From the NCBI RefSeq assembly GCF_047638075.1, contig NZ_JBLJBV010000074.1, positions 1 to 47,749 of the forward strand: a DNA stretch of 47,749 bases, read 5' to 3'. Under the pieces are notes generated by a model, which worked only from the letters and a program-made list of their open reading frames with translations, ran no database searches and was not told the origin of the DNA. Position 1 is the first letter of the stretch, and the number at the start of each line of letters is the position of its first letter. Below are positions 1 to 8,473 of this stretch, piece after piece. The DNA is from UBA6197 sp047638075 (GTDB lineage Bacteria; Pseudomonadota; Alphaproteobacteria; Rhodobacterales; Rhodobacteraceae). Position numbers and translations under genes: made by a program.

Positions 1-777
1 GACGGTGGCGGTGGCCCGCGCGGGGATCACGTTGTTGGCCGGGTTGCCGCAATCGGCCGTGGTGATTTGCAGCGTCGAGGCGTCGAAATGTTCGGTCCCG
101 CCATCCAGCGGCATCGCGGTCAACACGGCCAACAGATCAACCAGCGCATGCAGCGGGTTTTTGGCACGGTGCGGGTAGGCCGAATGGCCCTGCACCCCGG
201 TCGCGGTAATATAAGCCGTCATCGAGCCGCGCCGCCCGATCTTGATCATATCACCCAAGGTTTCAGGGCAGGTGGGTTCGCCCACAAGGCAAACTGACAT
301 GCGTTCGCCGCGCGCCGCCATATCATCCAATAGCGCAAGCGTGCCGTCCCGCCCCACACCCTCCTCATCGCCGGTAATGGCCACGATCAGCGCGCCATCG
401 GGCGGCGTCTGGCGCACAAAATCCACCGCTGCGGCCACAAAGGCGGCAACCCCGGACTTCATGTCCGTGGCACCGCGCCCCCACAACACACCGTCAAGGA
501 TGTCACCGCCGAACGGGTCATGCGCCCAGGCGGCGGCATCGCCCACGGGCACGACGTCAGTATGACCGTTGAAACCAAAGCTGCGCGTGGCACCGCGCAC
601 ACCCCAGCGGGCAAAGAGGTTGGGCACCCCGCCCCTATCAACGCGGTGGCAGGCAAAACCCGCGTCGGATAGAACCTGCTCTAACAGCACCAGCGCGCCC
701 CCCTCGGTCGGGGTGACAGAGGGGCAACGGATCAGGTCAGCGGTAAGGGTAACGGGGTCAAGCGGGGCGAATGTCAT
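1..777 (-). CDS. dapE: Succinyl-diaminopimelate desuccinylase, 3' end outside window
   Basis: This M20-family metallopeptidase removes succinate from N-succinyl-LL-2,6-diaminopimelate in cytoplasmic lysine and peptidoglycan precursor synthesis. The first 259 codons are present and the rest lies beyond base 1. Visible motifs are GHTDVVPVG (metal His near residue 72), GATDMKSG (bridging Asp near 105) and TGDEEG (catalytic and metal Glu near 138-139), followed by GEPT. The ATG at 777 gives the usual N-terminus MTFAPLDPVTLTADLIRCPS, with motif spacing as in full-length DapE of about 380 residues. It is divergent from mcd across a 247-base gap. dapD of the same pathway lies about 44 kb away in this window. 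The family call is firm. Confidence 0.93.
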   Translation of the reverse strand, partial: MTFAPLDPVTLTADLIRCPSVTPTEGGALVLLEQVLSDAGFACHRVDRGGVPNLFARWGVRGATRSFGFNGHTDVVPVGDAAAWAHDPFGGDILDGVLWGRGATDMKSGVAAFVAAAVDFVRQTPPDGALIVAITGDEEGVGRDGTLALLDDMAARGERMSVCLVGEPTCPETLGDMIKIGRRGSMTAYITATGVQGHSAYPHRAKNPLHALVDLLAVLTAMPLDGGTEHFDASTLQITTADCGNPANNVIPARATATV

Positions 778-902
778 GGCGGGCCTCTTGCGGTTCAGGC
801 CACTCCTAACGGGCCACAAAAGCATCGGCAACCGCTGCGCAACCACCAACGCGGCAATCTGCCCCGGACACCGGCCGTGGAACACCGCTACCCCCCTTAA
901 AC

Positions 903-922
903 CCAATGCGCGGGCGCATTGG
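903..922. promoter_or_regulatory. 20-base hyphenated palindrome between dapE and mcd
   Basis: The arms CCAATGCGC and GCGCATTGG are perfect inverted repeats separated by GG, lying in the divergent dapE/mcd gap about 100 bases before mcd. The position fits an operator, and no T run follows that would suggest a terminator. The cognate regulator is unknown. Confidence 0.4.
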
Positions 923-1024
923 CAGCGACAGATTCCATCGCCATCACCGGCCATGACGTATTTTAATTGCGCTGCAACTGCGAAATACCTAAACACGAAG
1001 AAGACAGTCAAGAAGGACCGACTC

Positions 1025-2698
1025 ATGCCGCATGATGGGGGCGATATGCCAAAAACCGCTTTGATCGCAGATCTTTTGAACCTGACTGCGGCTGCATTGC
1101 CTGATGTCACTGCCTTAACGGACGCTGCCAGTGCAGCATTGGCCAAAGCCGTGACGGTCGAGGGAAAAATTTCCGCGCGGGCGCTTGAGGCCGATCAGTT
1201 CGCCGCTCATGCGCTTTCTTGGTTGGCGACCTATGCCCAAGCCCTAACGCAGCTTCGCGCCTGGGCCGGGCGGCTGGACGACGACGGCAAGCTGGGCGAA
1301 ATGGAAAGCCTGATCCTACAGATCGGCTTTGGCGAATATCTGGCGCAGATTCAGGGCGGCATCCCGATGAGCCAGAATGAAACCGCCCGCCTTGCCGATC
1401 TGGGGCAGGTCTGGGCCCCCGGCCCCGCCGCCGCCACGCTGATCGCCCAAGGCAACACCCCCACCGCACGCGCCCGTCTGGTGGCGCTGATGCGCGACAA
1501 CCATGGCCGCGCAACCTTTGGCGCCTCGGGGTTGGATGAAGATCTGGAAATGATCCGCGACCAGTTCCGCCGCTTTGCGGATGAGCAGGTCGTGCCCTTT
1601 GCGCATGACTGGCACCTGAAGGACGAATTGATCCCGATGGAGATTATTACCCAATTGGCCGAGCTTGGGGTCTTTGGTCTGACCATCCCGGAAGAATTTG
1701 GCGGGCTAGGGCTTAGCAAAGCCTCGATGGTGGTGGTGTCAGAGGAACTCTCGCGCGGCTATATCGGCGTCGGCTCGCTTGCCACAAGGTCCGAGATCGC
1801 GGCGGAGTTGATCCTTTGTGGCGGCACCGACGTGCAAAAGGCGACATGGCTGCCCGGCCTCGCCTCGGGTGAGATCTTGCCCACGGCGGTGTTCACCGAA
1901 CCGAACACCGGATCGGATCTTGGGTCGCTGCGAACCCGTGCGGTGAAAACGGGCGACGAATGGGAAGTGACCGGCAACAAGACCTGGATCACCCACGCCG
2001 CGCGCACCCATATGATGACGCTGCTGGCCCGCACCGACCCGGCAACAACCGATTACCGGGGCCTGAGCATGTTTTTGGCCGCAAAAGCCCCCGGCACCGA
2101 TGCGGCCCCCTTCCCCACGCCGGGCATGACCGGCGGCGAGATTGAAGTGCTGGGCTACCGCGGCATGAAGGAATACGAACTGGCCTTTGACGGCTTCAAG
2201 GTGAAGGGCGTAAACCTGTTGGGCGGGGTCGAAGGGCAGGGTTTCAAACAGCTCATGCAGACCTTCGAATCCGCGCGTATCCAGACCGCCGCGCGTGCGA
2301 TCGGGGTGGCCCAGTCCGCAGTCGAAGTCGGCATGAAATACGCCGAAGACCGCAAGCAATTTGGCAAATCGCTGATCGAGTTTCCGCGCGTTGCAGGCAA
2401 ATTGGCGATGATGGCCGTAGAAATCATGATCGCGCGGCAGCTGACCTATTTCAGCGCTTGGGAGAAAGACCACGGCCAGCGCTGCGACCTTGAAGCGGGC
2501 ATGGCCAAGCTGCTGGGCGCGCGCGTTGCCTGGGCCTGTGCCGATAACGCGCTGCAAATTCATGGCGGTAACGGGTTCGCGCTGGAATATCAGATCAGCC
2601 GGATCCTGTGCGATGCCCGCATCCTGAACATCTTTGAAGGTGCGGCAGAAATTCAGGCGCAGGTGATTGCGCGCAGGCTGCTGGACGGGCGCGGCTGA
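1025..2698 (+). CDS. mcd: (2S)-methylsuccinyl-CoA dehydrogenase (acyl-CoA dehydrogenase family)
   Basis: This FAD enzyme probably oxidises (2S)-methylsuccinyl-CoA to mesaconyl-CoA in the ethylmalonyl-CoA pathway for acetyl-CoA assimilation. The protein is 557 residues, about 170 longer than a standard acyl-CoA dehydrogenase. The extra length is an N-terminal helical extension (roughly residues 1-160), which is the hallmark of the Mcd clade. The catalytic domains follow: FRRFADEQVVPFAHDW near 175, the FAD/substrate segment FTEPNTGSDLGSLRTRA, and the C-terminal ILNIFEGAAEIQAQVIARRL that carries the active-site Glu region. AAGGA at 1012-1016 supports the ATG at 1025; an in-frame ATG at 1046 is the alternative. 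The family call is firm, and the exact substrate is inferred from length and similarity. Confidence 0.86.
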   Translation: MPHDGGDMPKTALIADLLNLTAAALPDVTALTDAASAALAKAVTVEGKISARALEADQFAAHALSWLATYAQALTQLRAWAGRLDDDGKLGEMESLILQIGFGEYLAQIQGGIPMSQNETARLADLGQVWAPGPAAATLIAQGNTPTARARLVALMRDNHGRATFGASGLDEDLEMIRDQFRRFADEQVVPFAHDWHLKDELIPMEIITQLAELGVFGLTIPEEFGGLGLSKASMVVVSEELSRGYIGVGSLATRSEIAAELILCGGTDVQKATWLPGLASGEILPTAVFTEPNTGSDLGSLRTRAVKTGDEWEVTGNKTWITHAARTHMMTLLARTDPATTDYRGLSMFLAAKAPGTDAAPFPTPGMTGGEIEVLGYRGMKEYELAFDGFKVKGVNLLGGVEGQGFKQLMQTFESARIQTAARAIGVAQSAVEVGMKYAEDRKQFGKSLIEFPRVAGKLAMMAVEIMIARQLTYFSAWEKDHGQRCDLEAGMAKLLGARVAWACADNALQIHGGNGFALEYQISRILCDARILNIFEGAAEIQAQVIARRLLDGRG

Positions 2699-2709
2699 AA
2701 CCGGGGTTG

Positions 2710-2728
2710 GCGGGCCTACCCGGCCCGC
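2710..2728 (+). terminator. Short GC hairpin after mcd
   Basis: GCGGGCC and GGCCCGC form a 7-bp stem with a 5-base loop 12 bases after the mcd stop, overlapping the recO stop codon. There is no T run, so it is a weak candidate for termination between these convergent genes. Confidence 0.3.
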
Positions 2729-3441
2729 GCCAAAGCCGCCACCAACCTTGCCCGCGCGGCGGGCAAGGGCCGCCGCCCCAAATCAGCAGCCAAGCGGTTT
2801 TCCAGAAAATGCCCGGTGGTTTCAAACCCCTGCATCAGTTCGCCCGTGCTGGCACCGCCTTGCCCCAACAGGCAAACGGGTAACGGCAGCAGCCGTGCGG
2901 CCCAGTCACCCGCACCCTCGCGGCTGACCGCGCGGCCAGATTTTGGGCTGACATAGATCAGATCATCGCGGCTTCCGTTCACCGCGCAAGAGGTCAGATC
3001 CAGCCCGTAGCCCAGTTCTTCCAGCAGCCCAAGTTCCCAGCGCAGATAGGCCAGCGGCCAACCCGGTTGCACCAGCGCCAAGCTGTCAAACAACGGTTCC
3101 GTATTACGGTAAAGCCGCGGATGCGCCTCGCGTTCGGGCAGGGCAAAGGCCAATAGCGCACAGACCGCGTTCAGCCCCAAAAGCGCCAACCGATCCCCCA
3201 GCACCCCGGCGCGCGACCGAAGCGGCTCGACGGTGAATGTGCCGATATGATCCTCCAGCCGGGCGTGCCAGCTTATGTCAACGAACGACCCCGGCTGAAG
3301 CACCGCCGCCACCTTGCGCGACGCCCCCCCCCGAACAACGCCCGCATGACGGCCATGGGCTGCGGCAAACACCTCGACGATGGCCGATGTTTCACCATGC
3401 GCGCGCACCGACAGAATCGTGCCCTCATCGCGCCACTCCAT
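2716..3441 (-). CDS. recO: DNA repair protein RecO
   Basis: RecO is the recombination mediator that works with RecR and RecF to load RecA on SSB-coated DNA in gap repair. The 241-residue protein starts MEWRDEGTILSVRAHGETSA, the N-terminal OB-fold typical of RecO, and continues into the helical domain with LLFALPEREAHP-type and WELGLLEELGYGLDL segments. The alphaproteobacterial C-terminus has few or no zinc-binding cysteines. The start at 3441 is preceded by GGAGG on the minus strand; a longer frame to 3492 would run into a repeat element. It is the last gene of the era-DUF1491-DUF1684-recO run. Confidence 0.92.
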   Translation of the reverse strand: MEWRDEGTILSVRAHGETSAIVEVFAAAHGRHAGVVRGGASRKVAAVLQPGSFVDISWHARLEDHIGTFTVEPLRSRAGVLGDRLALLGLNAVCALLAFALPEREAHPRLYRNTEPLFDSLALVQPGWPLAYLRWELGLLEELGYGLDLTSCAVNGSRDDLIYVSPKSGRAVSREGAGDWAARLLPLPVCLLGQGGASTGELMQGFETTGHFLENRLAADLGRRPLPAARARLVAALARAG

Positions 3442-3450
3442 AGAGCCTCC

Positions 3451-3478
3451 GCTTTGCTCCGGTCGAAGTATTCCCGCC
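3451..3478 (-). repeat. Degenerate copy of the intergenic GTATTTGG-type motif
   Basis: Read on the minus strand, this segment resembles the GGCGGGAGTATTTGGTCC motif seen at 20.9 kb, with several substitutions (GGCGGGAATACTTCGACC). It lies between the DUF1684 stop and the recO ribosome binding site. Confidence 0.4.
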
Positions 3479-3531
3479 AACGGCCGCCGCATCCAGCCCC
3501 GAACGTGCAGCGAAGGGAATTTTCGCGCGCA

Positions 3532-4308
3532 TCAGGGCTTCAATTCGCCTGCCTCCACGCGGAACGGCAGGATGTTTTCGCGCGGCGGCAGTGGGCAGAT
3601 TGCCAGATCAGAAAAGGCGCAAGGCGGGTTGAAGGCGGTATTGAAGTCAAGCGTGATACCGCCGTCGGCAATATCGGTGCCGTATAGAAACCGCGACGCG
3701 CCATAGGTTTCATGCCCAGCGGTCTGATCGCGAAAAACAAACATCGGCTGACCTGCTTTGACATGCAGCGGCACCAGATCCACCGAAACCCCGGCATGGC
3801 TAAAACGCGCGAAATGGGTCTGCACCGTCGCATCATATGCGCCATTGACCATCTCAGCCTTACGCGTAACCGGTGCATCAAGCGCGCGCCATTCGGCCCG
3901 AAGGCACCATGCCGGGGCGGTCGGGAAATAGCGTAAATTGGGCACCGCACGATCTGGCGACAGGTCGCGGACGCGCAATGCGGGCCGGCCATCAACGCTG
4001 TGAATCTCTAGCAGCATTCCGGCGACGCGCAGACGCGGCGGGCGCTCCCCTTCGGGCAGAAGGGCCAGCGTTTCGCCCGCCTCTGTCAACAGGCTGGCGG
4101 CGTCGCCCGTAAGGGTCAGCTGACCCAGATGCGAGGGGCCGATGCTTAGGGCAATCTCATTATCGGCGGCACGCCCGACGGCCATTTGGCCCTGCCGCAG
4201 TTCGATCCGGTCGGTCAGGTTCAGCCAGCCGTCATCAGCCGCAAGTTCGGCCAAACGGGCCGCGCGATGATTGGCAAGGCGGGTTTCATAGGCAGGATCA
4301 AGGGGCAT
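3532..4308 (-). CDS. DUF1684 domain-containing protein
   Basis: A 258-residue protein of the DUF1684 family, whose biochemical role is not known to me. The family signature is clear near the C-terminus: an ETYGASRFLYG stretch, then LDFNTAFNPPCAFS and CPLPPRENILPF, including the conserved NPPC and PxEN elements. No signal peptide or membrane segment is evident, so it is probably cytoplasmic. The start at 4308 (MPLDPAYETRL) is chosen over a frame extending to 4383, because the extra 25 residues are unlike the family and would overlap DUF1491. It lies between DUF1491 and recO in the same orientation. Confidence 0.83.
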   Translation of the reverse strand: MPLDPAYETRLANHRAARLAELAADDGWLNLTDRIELRQGQMAVGRAADNEIALSIGPSHLGQLTLTGDAASLLTEAGETLALLPEGERPPRLRVAGMLLEIHSVDGRPALRVRDLSPDRAVPNLRYFPTAPAWCLRAEWRALDAPVTRKAEMVNGAYDATVQTHFARFSHAGVSVDLVPLHVKAGQPMFVFRDQTAGHETYGASRFLYGTDIADGGITLDFNTAFNPPCAFSDLAICPLPPRENILPFRVEAGELKP

Positions 4309-4330
4309 GTTGCACGGCCTTTGCTGTTGG

Positions 4331-4666
4331 TTAATCGGACAGGCCCGGCTCATCCAGAAGGGTGCGCCCATCGCGAGATTCAATTTCGATCACCCATAGG
4401 TCCGGATCATTGCGGCACTGGCGGGCGATGGTCGCGTCCACCTCGGGCTCGGGGCCGGACGTCAGTTGAACCCATACCCGGTCGCCTGTCATCAGATCAA
4501 AGCTGCGTTGCCATGCAACGGCATTGCCATCAAGCAAGGCGCATTTGACCAGCACCGCCCCTGCGCTCGCGTCCCCCCGCCGGGTGATATAGGCCGGAAT
4601 ATCAGCCAAACCCAACCGAGCAAGGTAGGCACGAACCCAGAAATCGGCGGTCAGCCTCGCGTCCAC
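4331..4666 (-). CDS. DUF1491 family protein
   Basis: A 111-residue small cytoplasmic protein matching DUF1491, a family I know mainly from alphaproteobacteria next to era/recO. It begins MDARLTADFWVRAYLARL and carries AYITRRGDASAGAVLVK and a C-terminal WVIEIESRDGRTLLDEP. No catalytic motif is visible and its function is unknown. It starts 9 bases after the era stop, which implies cotranscription with era. Confidence 0.8.
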   Translation of the reverse strand: MDARLTADFWVRAYLARLGLADIPAYITRRGDASAGAVLVKCALLDGNAVAWQRSFDLMTGDRVWVQLTSGPEPEVDATIARQCRNDPDLWVIEIESRDGRTLLDEPGLSD

Positions 4667-4675
4667 GCCGCGGCC

Positions 4676-5587
4676 TCAGTTGCCGTCTTTGAAATCAAGA
4701 CCCATTTCAGAATAGCGCTCGGCCTCATTTTCCCAGTTCGGGCGGACCTTGACCTGCAAGAACAGATGCACCGGACGGCCCAGAAACTCGGCCAGTTCCT
4801 TGCGGGCGTCGATGCTGACCGATTTGATCGTCTCGCCACCGTGGCCCAGCACGATCCCCTTGTGGCCATCGCGGCCCACATAGATCAGTTGGTCGATCCG
4901 GGTCGAGCCATCGGGGCGATCTTCCCATTTCTCGGTTTCGACGGTCAGCTGATAGGGCAGTTCTTCGTGCAGGCGAAGGGTCAGCTTTTCTCGCGTGACC
5001 TCGGCTGCGATCACGCGCATCGGCAGATCTGCAATCTGATCTTCGGGGTAAAACCACGGGCCTTCGGGCAGCTCACCCGCCAGCCATTCACGCAGGTCAT
5101 CCACGCCGTAACCCCGTTCAGCCGAAATCATGAAGGTGCGCACAAAGGGGTAAAGCGCGTTCATCTGTTCGGCCAGTGCCAGCAGGGTTTCAGCCTTGAC
5201 CCGGTCAATCTTATTGATCGCCAGCGCAACTGGGTGGGCGCCCACACGTTCGTTCAGCGCCTCCAGAATGGCCTTCACACCTTCGGTTATGCCGCGATGC
5301 GCCTCGATCAGCAACACGACGACATCGGCATCCGACGCCCCCCCCCAGGCCGCGGCAACCATTGCGCGGTCCAACCGGCGGCGCGGTCGAAACAGGCCCG
5401 GCGTATCGACAAAGACGATCTGCGCCTGCCCTTCCATGCAGACGCCGCGAATCCGGGTCCGCGTGGTTTGCACCTTATGCGTGACGATCGAGACCTTGGC
5501 CCCCACCATCCTGTTGAGAAGCGTCGATTTTCCGGCATTCGGCTCACCGATGAGTGCGACGAATCCAGCGCGGGTCTGTTCAGTCAT
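4676..5587 (-). CDS. era: GTPase Era
   Basis: Era is the essential GTPase that binds the 3' end of 16S rRNA and helps mature the 30S subunit. The 303-residue protein has the G domain at the N-terminus with GEPNAGKST (P-loop, residues 15-23), a TRTRIRG switch region, DTPGL (G3) and NKID (G4). A C-terminal KH domain contains the GHGGETIKSVS loop. Its ATG lies inside the end of rnc (8-base overlap), so the two are translationally coupled, as in many bacteria. Confidence 0.97.
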   Translation of the reverse strand: MTEQTRAGFVALIGEPNAGKSTLLNRMVGAKVSIVTHKVQTTRTRIRGVCMEGQAQIVFVDTPGLFRPRRRLDRAMVAAAWGGASDADVVVLLIEAHRGITEGVKAILEALNERVGAHPVALAINKIDRVKAETLLALAEQMNALYPFVRTFMISAERGYGVDDLREWLAGELPEGPWFYPEDQIADLPMRVIAAEVTREKLTLRLHEELPYQLTVETEKWEDRPDGSTRIDQLIYVGRDGHKGIVLGHGGETIKSVSIDARKELAEFLGRPVHLFLQVKVRPNWENEAERYSEMGLDFKDGN

Positions 5588-6269
5588 CGGAACTCTCCAT
5601 CCGGGTCAATAGGGCCTTGGCAGCGGCCTGTTCGGCCTGCCGTTTCGCACCAGCCGAGGCCCGTTCTACCTGCCCCGTGGTCAGCCGCGCTTCAATCACG
5701 AATACCGGCGCATGGTCGGGTCCGTCGCGCGAAATTTCAACATAGGCAGGCGGCGGCAGACCGCGCGCCTGTGCCCATTCTTGTAAACTGGTCTTGGCAT
5801 CGCGCGCGTCAACGGCAACGCCACCTACGCGGTCGCCCCAAAGGCGCACGATCAGATCGCGTGCCACATCAAAACCGGCATCAAGGTAAACGGCGGCAAT
5901 CATTGCCTCCATCGCGTCACCCAGCAGGGCCTCTTTACGCCGCCCGCCTGTCATCATCTCTGACCGGCCCAGTTTCAGCACCTCACCCAGGCCGATCTGG
6001 CGGGCGACATCGGCACAGGTTTCCTTACGGACCAGCGCATTGAAGCGCGGGGCAAGTTGGCCTTCGCTTGCGCCCCGGTCTGCGGCCAAAAGTGCCTCAG
6101 CCATCACCAACCCCAACACCCGGTCGCCCAAAAACTCAAGGCGCTGGTTATCAGGCCGGGTCGCGGTTGAGATTGAGGCGTGGGTCAACGCGCGCGCCAG
6201 CAGCTCGGGCCTGGTAAAGCGATGCCCCAGACGGGTCATAAACCCCTGTATTTCAGCCGAGATTTTCAC
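5580..6269 (-). CDS. rnc: Ribonuclease III
   Basis: RNase III cleaves double-stranded RNA and processes the rRNA precursor. The 229-residue protein has the catalytic RNase III domain with the signature QRLEFLGDRVLGLV (near residue 40), a downstream acidic GDAMEAMIAAVYLD, and a C-terminal double-stranded RNA binding domain ending ERASAGAKRQAEQAAAKALL. The start is GTG at 6269, overlapping the lepB stop as GTGA. Upstream in-frame codons to 6308 lie inside lepB and are not conserved in the family. The 3' end overlaps era by 8 bases. Confidence 0.96.
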   Translation of the reverse strand: MKISAEIQGFMTRLGHRFTRPELLARALTHASISTATRPDNQRLEFLGDRVLGLVMAEALLAADRGASEGQLAPRFNALVRKETCADVARQIGLGEVLKLGRSEMMTGGRRKEALLGDAMEAMIAAVYLDAGFDVARDLIVRLWGDRVGGVAVDARDAKTSLQEWAQARGLPPPAYVEISRDGPDHAPVFVIEARLTTGQVERASAGAKRQAEQAAAKALLTRMESSDD

Positions 6270-7045
6270 TCGATTGCCTTGAAAAAGCGGTCGGGCCGCC
6301 AAGTCCAAAAGAAAAACAACGACCGCCCCGCCGATGAAAACATTACCCTGTCGGCCCGGCCAATCAAGAACTGCGACGGCACAAAGCCCAGCCCCGACGG
6401 GGCCGCAAAACGGCTATCTTCGGAATTGTCGCGGTTGTCACCCATGAAGAAGTAATTGTCGGCAGGCACAGTGAAGACCGGCGTGTTATCCGCCACCCAA
6501 GTATCGGAAATATTGAGGATCGAGTGGGATTTGCCGTTGGGCAGCGTCTCGATCATGCGCTCTTTTTCGCAGATTCCGCCCTGACCAACCGGATCGTTTT
6601 CACAACGCGGCATCAGGCGCTGTGGCCCTTGCAGATCTTTCGGCTCTTTGAAGATGCCGCCATCAGTCAGCTGCACTGGCGCGCCGTTGATATTCAGAAC
6701 GCCGTTTTTCATCTGCACTGTGTCGCCAGGCAAACCTATGACGCGCTTGATAAAGTCGACACCGCGGGTGGGGTGACGAAAGACCACAACGTCACCACGC
6801 TCGGGTTCGGATGCAAAAATGCGACCCGATATCGGGCAGGCCGAGAACGGGCAGGAATATGCCGAATAGCCATAGGCCATCTTGTTGACGAACAGGAAAT
6901 CTCCGATCAGCAGCGTGTCTTTCATGCTGCCTGAGGGAATCCAGAAGGGCTGAAAGAACAGGGTGCGAAAAATACCCGCGATCACAAGGGCATAGACAAT
7001 CGTCTTGACCGTTTCAATCGCGCCGTCTTTTGCCTTGCTGGCCAT
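6266..7045 (-). CDS. lepB: Signal peptidase I
   Basis: This membrane protease removes signal peptides from exported proteins. The 259-residue protein has an N-terminal transmembrane segment (about residues 12-32), then WIPSGSM with catalytic Ser40, and VDFIKRVIGLPGD with the general-base Lys100. The C-terminal box GDNRDNSEDSR is intact. A small cysteine-containing insertion (YSCPFSACPISG) follows the Ser box. The start at 7045 (MASKAKDG) is chosen over a frame to 7147 that would overlap acpS. It lies in the order acpS-lepB-rnc-era and overlaps rnc by 4 bases. Confidence 0.95.
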   Translation of the reverse strand: MASKAKDGAIETVKTIVYALVIAGIFRTLFFQPFWIPSGSMKDTLLIGDFLFVNKMAYGYSAYSCPFSACPISGRIFASEPERGDVVVFRHPTRGVDFIKRVIGLPGDTVQMKNGVLNINGAPVQLTDGGIFKEPKDLQGPQRLMPRCENDPVGQGGICEKERMIETLPNGKSHSILNISDTWVADNTPVFTVPADNYFFMGDNRDNSEDSRFAAPSGLGFVPSQFLIGRADRVMFSSAGRSLFFFWTWRPDRFFKAIE

Positions 7046-7101
7046 GGTTCGCCCATTCCTGTTGAAAATCTTGCCTTCCTTGCGACGCGCGGCGCCGCGT
7101 G

Positions 7102-7503
7102 TCAAGGAAGCGCGCGCGCCTCGATGACGACAAAGGCCTGCGCCCAAGGGTGATCGTCGGTTAGCGAAACATGCACGACGGCCTTGTAACCCTCTGGTGT
7201 CATTTCCTTTAATCTATCAGCAGCCCAACCCGTCAGATGCATCACCGGTTGCCCTGACGACAAATTCGTGACCGCCATATCGCGCCACGAAATCCCCATG
7301 CGAAGACCCGTTCCAAGCGCCTTTGAACAGGCTTCTTTTGCCGCCCAGCGTTTGGCGTAGGTGCCGGCAACATCAGTGCGCGATTCAGCCTTGGACTGCT
7401 CTATCGGGGTAAACACGCGGTTGCGAAACCTGTCCCCATGTCTTGCCAAAACGCCGCTGATCCGCTCGATATTCGTCAGATCCGAGCCAATCCCAAGGAT
7501 CAT
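7102..7503 (-). CDS. acpS: Holo-[acyl-carrier-protein] synthase
   Basis: AcpS transfers 4'-phosphopantetheine from CoA to apo-ACP for fatty acid synthesis. The 133-residue length is normal. Mg-binding Asp8 sits in GIGSDLTNIERI and Glu57 in RWAAKEACSKALGTG, the two diagnostic motifs. It follows pdxJ after about 70 bases on the minus strand, the usual pdxJ-acpS-lepB arrangement, and its start ATG at 7503 gives the canonical N-terminus. Confidence 0.96.
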   Translation of the reverse strand: MILGIGSDLTNIERISGVLARHGDRFRNRVFTPIEQSKAESRTDVAGTYAKRWAAKEACSKALGTGLRMGISWRDMAVTNLSSGQPVMHLTGWAADRLKEMTPEGYKAVVHVSLTDDHPWAQAFVVIEARALP

Positions 7504-7576
7504 TTCGTCCCCCCGGAAAAGAGGCTCTGGCCGGGTAGAACCGGGGGGCCGCTGGTGCAGTCGCGTGACACCATGG

Positions 7577-8326
7577 TCAGGCTCCGGCCCTTGCCTGCTC
7601 CATCAGGTGGCGCATCTGGGCAATGGCGGGCCCAAGCCCCATAAATACCGCTTCGCAAATCAGGAAATGGCCGATGTTCAGTTCCTGTATCTCTGGAATC
7701 GCTGCAATCGGCTTTACGGTATCAAACGTCAGCCCATGGCCGGCATGCACTTCCAACCCAAGACTTTTGGCCAGTTTCGCCCCGGCAACCAGCAACGCGA
7801 GTTCGGCGTCGCGCTCGGCCAGGTGCCCATCGGCATGCAAATCGCAATAATGCCCGGTGTGTAACTCCACCACCGCCGCGCCTATCCGGGCCGATGCGCG
7901 GATCTGTTCCGCGTCGTGGCCAATAAACATTGAAACCCGGCATCCAGCCTCGCGCAATGGCGCGATATAAGCGGCCAAACGGTCCTCATCCCCCGCAACA
8001 TCCAGCCCACCCTCAGTGGTACGCTCGGCCCGCTTTTCAGGAACAAGGCAGACCGCGTGCGGCTTGTGGCGTAGCGCGATTGCCTGCATTTCAGACGTTG
8101 CGGCCATCTCAAAGTTCAACGGGCAGGTCAAACCCGCAATAAGTGTGTCAATATCCGCGTCAACGATATGCCGCCGATCCTCGCGCAGATGCGCGGTAAT
8201 GCCGTCGGCCCCGGCCTGTTGCGCCAGGATAGCCGCACGCAACGGATCGGGGTATGCAGACCCACGCGCATTGCGCAAGGTTGCAACATGATCGACATTG
8301 ACACCCAGTCTAAGAAGGTTGGCCAT
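7577..8326 (-). CDS. pdxJ: Pyridoxine 5'-phosphate synthase
   Basis: PdxJ condenses 1-deoxyxylulose 5-phosphate with 3-amino-2-oxopropyl phosphate in de novo vitamin B6 synthesis. The 249-residue TIM-barrel protein starts MANLLRLGVNVDHVATLRNA and shows ADGITAHLREDRRHI, FEMAAT, LVPEK and the C-terminal GHGL and ELNIGHFL motifs of the family. A strong AAGGAG on the minus strand just upstream fixes the ATG at 8326. It is followed by acpS. Confidence 0.97.
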   Translation of the reverse strand: MANLLRLGVNVDHVATLRNARGSAYPDPLRAAILAQQAGADGITAHLREDRRHIVDADIDTLIAGLTCPLNFEMAATSEMQAIALRHKPHAVCLVPEKRAERTTEGGLDVAGDEDRLAAYIAPLREAGCRVSMFIGHDAEQIRASARIGAAVVELHTGHYCDLHADGHLAERDAELALLVAGAKLAKSLGLEVHAGHGLTFDTVKPIAAIPEIQELNIGHFLICEAVFMGLGPAIAQMRHLMEQARAGA

Positions 8327-8400
8327 GATCAGCTCCTTGTCATTTGACCCGATTATGCGCGGCGGGTCCGCCGGATGGAAGAGTGACACAGGATGGTTTG

Positions 8401-8426
8401 CGGCATTTCAGCCAAAAAGAAAACGC
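8401..8426 (+). repeat. Possible degenerate copy of the GTATTTGG-type motif
   Basis: The segment CATTTCAGCCAAAAAGAAAA resembles TATTTGAACCAGAAAGAAAC at 25661-25680. It lies in the 147-base gap between the DUF2062 gene and pdxJ. The match is approximate. Confidence 0.3.
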
Positions 8427-8473
8427 GGCGCCTTCCTGATGAAAATGCGCTTAACCACAGGGATTGCGGGCCC

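Noticed and set aside
4466..6043. 525-codon open frame on the plus strand
   Set aside because: It lies antisense to DUF1491, era and rnc, whose families and motifs are unambiguous. The product is low in hydrophobic order and matches no family; high-GC codon bias produces such frames.
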